A stretch of 64,000 nt of DNA from contig CALNVZ010003435.1 in assembly GCA_940671915.1 (NCBI GenBank), forward strand, positions 6,384,726 to 6,448,725. Reading direction: 5' to 3'. This DNA is from Paracentrotus lividus (lineage: Eukaryota > Echinodermata > Echinoidea > Camarodonta > Echinidae). Within the stretch, counting starts at the first letter, position 1; each line of letters begins with the position of its first letter. The notes under the pieces were generated by a model. It was not told where the DNA came from and made no database searches. It was given only the letters and a program-made list of their open reading frames with translations. Position numbers and translations under genes: made by a program. Shown here one piece after another: positions 59,601 to 62,192 of this stretch.

Positions 59601-62143
59601 TAAAGTCACCTGACTATTGCACTTTCCTCTCTCATGAAGCAAGTCCAAGGAAAGCTCCTGCTTGGATTTCAAGAAGATAAGATCATGAATCCAGTATCCA
59701 CACCTCTACAAACCACTTCAAAACACACAGGTCAGAACGGACTACACAAAGATAGGCTACAAATAGACCCACTCATATCGAGACATTGGATAAACACAGT
59801 TGCATGGCAGGAAATTCTCCCGCTCCCTAGATAGTCAGATATCATCATTGATGCACCCATCGTTGGGTGGTTCGTTCTTTAGCCTAGCTTCCATCACCAC
59901 CCATTGATTAGGGCATAGAGGGGAGAGGAAGCAAAGAAAATGCTTGCCCGGATTACTCGGGTCATGTTAGTGCAGTGTCGTCGTTGTCGGACTTTAGACA
60001 CGCATCTTGGGAAATAATGATGATAGGTGAATACTTAGCCCATGTTCATACAAGACAAAAATTCATCGTGGCTATCCTGAATAGTACTAGCTACAGACAC
60101 AGGTGCAGATCCATGGGGCGGACTGTGTGAGTACCCCCCCCCCCCCATAGGTTTGCCAGAAAAAATATTGTTCATTTTGGAGAAATGACCTTTATTTTTT
60201 ATTCTTTGCTTTTCAATTTCTTCCGGACCGATTGGGCGACCGCCCTATACCCCTATAGATAATATCGTCTGTTGGGAGCCATAAGGGCGTTATTGCATCT
60301 TATAGATGTTCCGTTGAGAGCCATAAGGGTGCTATTACTGTACAAAGTCAATGGTAATAGCGCCCTTCTGGCTCCAAACGGAACATCCTTGATCTGCAAT
60401 AGCGCCCTTCTGGCTCCAAGCCGACGATATATGGTGACACTCTTGACGGCTAAAGCTGGAAAAAATTTAACACCTACCGTCCTCAGAGCAGCCACGCCCT
60501 CTGACCCCGCCCAGTTAGAAGAGGTTGAAGGTCAATGGAAGATTTTGGAGCTTGAGAGCAAGCTAAAACAGGCATTATGCGACCTTGCGAGTGATGAGCA
60601 GATATTTACTGACGATCTTATAACGAAACCAAGGTTTAGGCATCATTTCAACCGTTTAGAACGGTATGGGCTGGCTTTAATATTGTGCTTATTGAGCATT
60701 CAGCCTCTAAACCAAATACCATGAGTCCACTCTAGCAATGGCATGACAACACTCGGCTCGAAATATGATTATTTTTATAATGCTTGTTTAATACAGAGTT
60801 ACAGGATAAATTTTTTGTGTGTGAACAAGCTGTAAGAGGTGGTAATCACAACTGTGATGTTGCTAATTCTTGTTCGGTAGTACAGGCTTCCTAGATAGGC
60901 TAAGCAATGTCCTATTCATTCAGGGATTGCTACAATCAAGCATGTGAAGCTAATTCAACTAGAATGCTCACAAACTCCTGATGAGCTAGGTATACATGTA
61001 TGCTTTCTACTGATAAGGTGAAAGATGAATTATATCGTTACAGCCTGTAATATCTTAAAGCATTTGTTACATTTAGTTATAACTAAATGTTAGAGCCTGA
61101 TCTGCACATTCAAATCATTTGCAAACTAATTGTATTTTACTTGGTATATTTTCAATATTTGCAATAAAATGAAATAAGCTGCTACTATCTTTCCTAGCTT
61201 CAATTATAGCTTTCACTTTTGGGTTTGTCTTCAAATAATTGAATTTTACAGTTTGCAAATTCCACATAATAACTCCTTATAATAACTTTCAGTGACAAAC
61301 TTTTTTCTTTTTTTTTAATTTTTTTTTTTTTTAATTTTTTTTTAATTTTTTGATTTTTTGATTTTTTTTTTTTTTTTTTTGGAGTGGGGGTGGGGGGAAT
61401 AGGATTAGGGTTTAACAGTCCTTTGCATCAAGAAGTGCACAAAATAACATAAGTACACATACCTTCTCTTTTTCCTCTAATGTGTCTGCTTCTAACTCAT
61501 ATTCATGGTGATCCTTGAAGTAAATAAAAAATCTTAGTCCCTCCTGAAAAAAAAAATACAAGAAAATTAAAAGTATACGATTTAAATGTTTAAACTACAT
61601 ACATATGATAAATTTGTTGTGACTACAGTATGTGTTGGCAAACTTCGAATCATATTCTTTACAAATCACTTACTTCTTCAGCACTTATAATTTTTTTTTT
61701 AATATGACAAAAATGATATGTGACAGAACTTATTCAAAGGCAATTTTCACTGATGATTTTATACCCCTTCTCCCCTCATTTAATTGTGTTTCACTATCTC
61801 TTCAAATACTCAATTTTTTAATTTTACTTTTGCTCTCATTTACTCGGGCATCATCTGTATTTTCCTTTCTTACTAATGTTTGTACTTTCACTTCTCTTAT
61901 TCCTCTTTGTTTTTGTCTCAACCTATCCCCTTTCTCTGTGCTCCCATCTTCTCTCTTTCCTTCTATCTCTAAATACATTCATTTACCGTAGTATACCTTC
62001 ATTTCATTTAATTTCATTCATTTCTTGATACCAAAATAGGTTTTATATGTTTCATTGTAACTCATGCATTTTTGCATTTCAACGATGCATAAAGAATAGA
62101 CGTGAACACTTAGATTGTACAGTGTATTGTGGGGCCGTCCTAG

Positions 62144-62192
<49 letters not shown>

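Noticed and set aside
61632-61991. 119-codon plus-strand hydrophobic frame
   Set aside because: Phe/Leu/Ser-rich translation of T- and CT-rich intron sequence.
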